Source: CAZQQU01 sp964595625 (GTDB taxonomy: Bacteria > Bacteroidota > Bacteroidia > Flavobacteriales > Flavobacteriaceae). Taken from it: a stretch of DNA of 14,243 nt. The first letter of the stretch is position 1. Each line of letters starts with the position of its first letter. The stretch spans positions 1 to 14,243 of the forward strand of contig CAZQQU010000022.1 of NCBI GenBank assembly GCA_964595625.1. The letters are read 5' to 3'. Below the pieces are notes generated by a model. The model searched no databases. It had not been told where the DNA came from and worked only from the letters and a program-made list of their open reading frames with translations. This document shows, piece by piece, positions 12,971 to 14,243 of this stretch. Made by a program: the position numbers and the translations under genes.

Positions 12971-14176
12971 ATGACAAATCAAGACCTTTTGGCAATTGCC
13001 CAGCAGTATGGAAGCCCTATTTATGTATATGATTCTGAAAAAATGGAATCTCAATATAAACGGCTTTCCACTGCTTTTAAAAAGGTCAAAAAGGTCAAGT
13101 TTCATTATGCAGTAAAAGCGCTTAATTCTATTTCAGTCCTAAAATTATTTAATCACTGGGGAGCCGGATTAGACACGGTTTCCATCCAAGAAATAAAACT
13201 CGGACTCGAAGCTGGATTTGATCCCTCAGACATCATTTTTACACCCAATGGTATTTCTTTTCAGGAATTGGAAAAAGCGGTTCAATTGGGTGTACAAATT
13301 AATATTGATAATTTATCAATTTTAGAACAGTTTGGTACCAAATACCCCGACACTCCCGTTTGCATCCGTATTAATCCCCACGTAATGGCAGGTGGAAACA
13401 GTAATATTTCTGTAGGCCATATCGATTCAAAATTTGGCATTTCTATTCACCAGATGCCACTTTTACTTCGGATTGTTAAAAATACCGGAATGAAAATTAA
13501 CGGCATTCATATGCATACCGGTAGTGATATCCTAGATATCGATGTGTTTCTGTACGCAAGTGAAATACTTTTTGAAGCCGCAACGCACTTTCATGAACTT
13601 ACTTTCATCGATTTTGGGAGTGGTTTCAAAGTTCCTTATAAGGCCGATGATATTGAGACAAATATTGAAGAATTAGGAGAAAAACTCTCTAAACGATTTA
13701 ACCAGTTTTGTAAATCTTATGGCCGTGAATTAACGCTTGCGTTTGAACCAGGTAAATTTTTAGTAAGTGAAGCCGGTAAGTTTTTAGTGCGCGTAAATGT
13801 GATAAAACAAACTACCTCGACGGTTTTTGCTCAAGTAGACAGTGGGTTTAATCACCTCATTCGCCCTATGTTTTACGGAGTGACACATTATATTGAAAAT
13901 ATTTCTAACCCTTACGGGAAAGAAAGGTTTTACTCCGTTGTAGGTTATATTTGTGAAACAGATACCTTTGCGAGCAATCGTAAAATTAATGAAATCCGCG
14001 AAGGTGATATATTGGCTTTTCACAATGCCGGCGCTTATTGTTTTACCATGGCAAGCAACTATAATTCGCGTTATCGACCTCCCGAAGTACTTTGGTATAA
14101 AAACAAAGCGCATTTGATTAGACAAGCAGAATCTTTTGAAGATTTACTTAAAAATCAAATCATCATTGATCTATAA
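12971..14176 (+). CDS. lysA: Diaminopimelate decarboxylase
   Basis: A 401-residue PLP enzyme of the alanine-racemase-fold group IV decarboxylases, performing the last step of lysine synthesis (meso-diaminopimelate to L-lysine and CO2). The PLP lysine is Lys49 in FHYAVKALN; His182 is in MHTGSD, the phosphate-binding glycines are in DFGSGFKVPY (215-224), EPGK is at 259-262, the substrate residues Cys328-Glu329 are in YICETDTFA, and Tyr356 is in GAYCFTMASNYNSRYRPPEV. The CETDTFA segment stands where ornithine/arginine-type relatives have CDxxD, and the C-terminal SNYNSR block is typical of LysA. A carboxynorspermidine decarboxylase is less likely. It is monocistronic, with a strong terminator. 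Confidence 0.93.
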   Translation: MTNQDLLAIAQQYGSPIYVYDSEKMESQYKRLSTAFKKVKKVKFHYAVKALNSISVLKLFNHWGAGLDTVSIQEIKLGLEAGFDPSDIIFTPNGISFQELEKAVQLGVQINIDNLSILEQFGTKYPDTPVCIRINPHVMAGGNSNISVGHIDSKFGISIHQMPLLLRIVKNTGMKINGIHMHTGSDILDIDVFLYASEILFEAATHFHELTFIDFGSGFKVPYKADDIETNIEELGEKLSKRFNQFCKSYGRELTLAFEPGKFLVSEAGKFLVRVNVIKQTTSTVFAQVDSGFNHLIRPMFYGVTHYIENISNPYGKERFYSVVGYICETDTFASNRKINEIREGDILAFHNAGAYCFTMASNYNSRYRPPEVLWYKNKAHLIRQAESFEDLLKNQIIIDL

Positions 14177-14202
14177 AACCAGGACTAAATTATTTCGCTA
14201 TA

Positions 14203-14234
14203 AAAAAACCGGTCAAGAAGTTGACCGGTTTTTT
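14203..14234 (+). terminator. Rho-independent terminator of lysA
   Basis: AAAAAACCGGTCAA (14203-14216) and TTGACCGGTTTTTT (14221-14234) form a perfect stem with a GAAG loop and a built-in T tract. The A/T symmetry makes it potentially bidirectional. Confidence 0.92.
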
Positions 14235-14243
14235 GTTTTATCT

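Overview
The window looks like chromosomal DNA of a member of the Bacteroidota, most likely class Flavobacteriia. The evidence is an AT-rich composition, the Bacteroidota promoter element TAnnTTTG just ahead of nearly every transcription-unit start, lipoproteins with an acidic stretch after the lipid cysteine, a two-component-type propeller/Y_Y_Y sensor, and LysA, ArgS and RluF sequences of flavobacterial type. I cannot name the genus. I see no rRNA, tRNA, CRISPR array, transposase or phage gene.

Layout from left to right. (1) 1-2126, minus strand: the N-terminal 708 residues of a secreted double-propeller sensor, cut off by the window edge inside its Y_Y_Y domain. (2) 2127-2459: an intergenic region dominated by a strongly structured, repeat-like element (about 2257-2442). 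(3) 2460-4380, minus: an electrophile/quinone-detoxification-like cluster made of a MhqO-type ring-cleaving dioxygenase, a MhqD-type carboxylesterase and a YjdI-type one-cluster Fe-S protein. (4) 4527-5784, minus: a papain-like cysteine protease lipoprotein followed 16 bases later by an unrecognised secreted protein, closed by a strong terminator. (5) 6077-6544, minus: an Asp-rich lipocalin-like lipoprotein with its own terminator. (6) 6677-8346, plus: a umuDC operon whose UmuD has lost both catalytic residues. (7) 8294-10075, minus: argS, overlapping the 3' end of umuC by 53 bases. (8) 10167-10919, plus: rluF. (9) 10999-11436, minus: a small heat-shock protein. (10) 11621-12811, minus: sucC. 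(11) 12971-14176, plus: lysA with a terminator at the window's right end.

Most of the right half is housekeeping: arginyl-tRNA synthesis, 23S rRNA pseudouridylation, the TCA cycle, lysine biosynthesis and protein quality control. The left half is more accessory: sensing, electrophile stress, and secreted or surface proteins. The main points for follow-up are the catalytically dead UmuD, a perfect 15-base palindrome in its promoter that recurs almost exactly 209 bases downstream inside the gene, the structured intergenic element, the protease plus secreted-partner pair, and a direct repeat upstream of the small heat-shock gene. I do not see a whole new multi-gene defence or mobile system here.

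Promoter matches decide several starts. For the dioxygenase, umuD and argS, the longest open frame begins upstream of or within the promoter element, so the starts given here are shorter.
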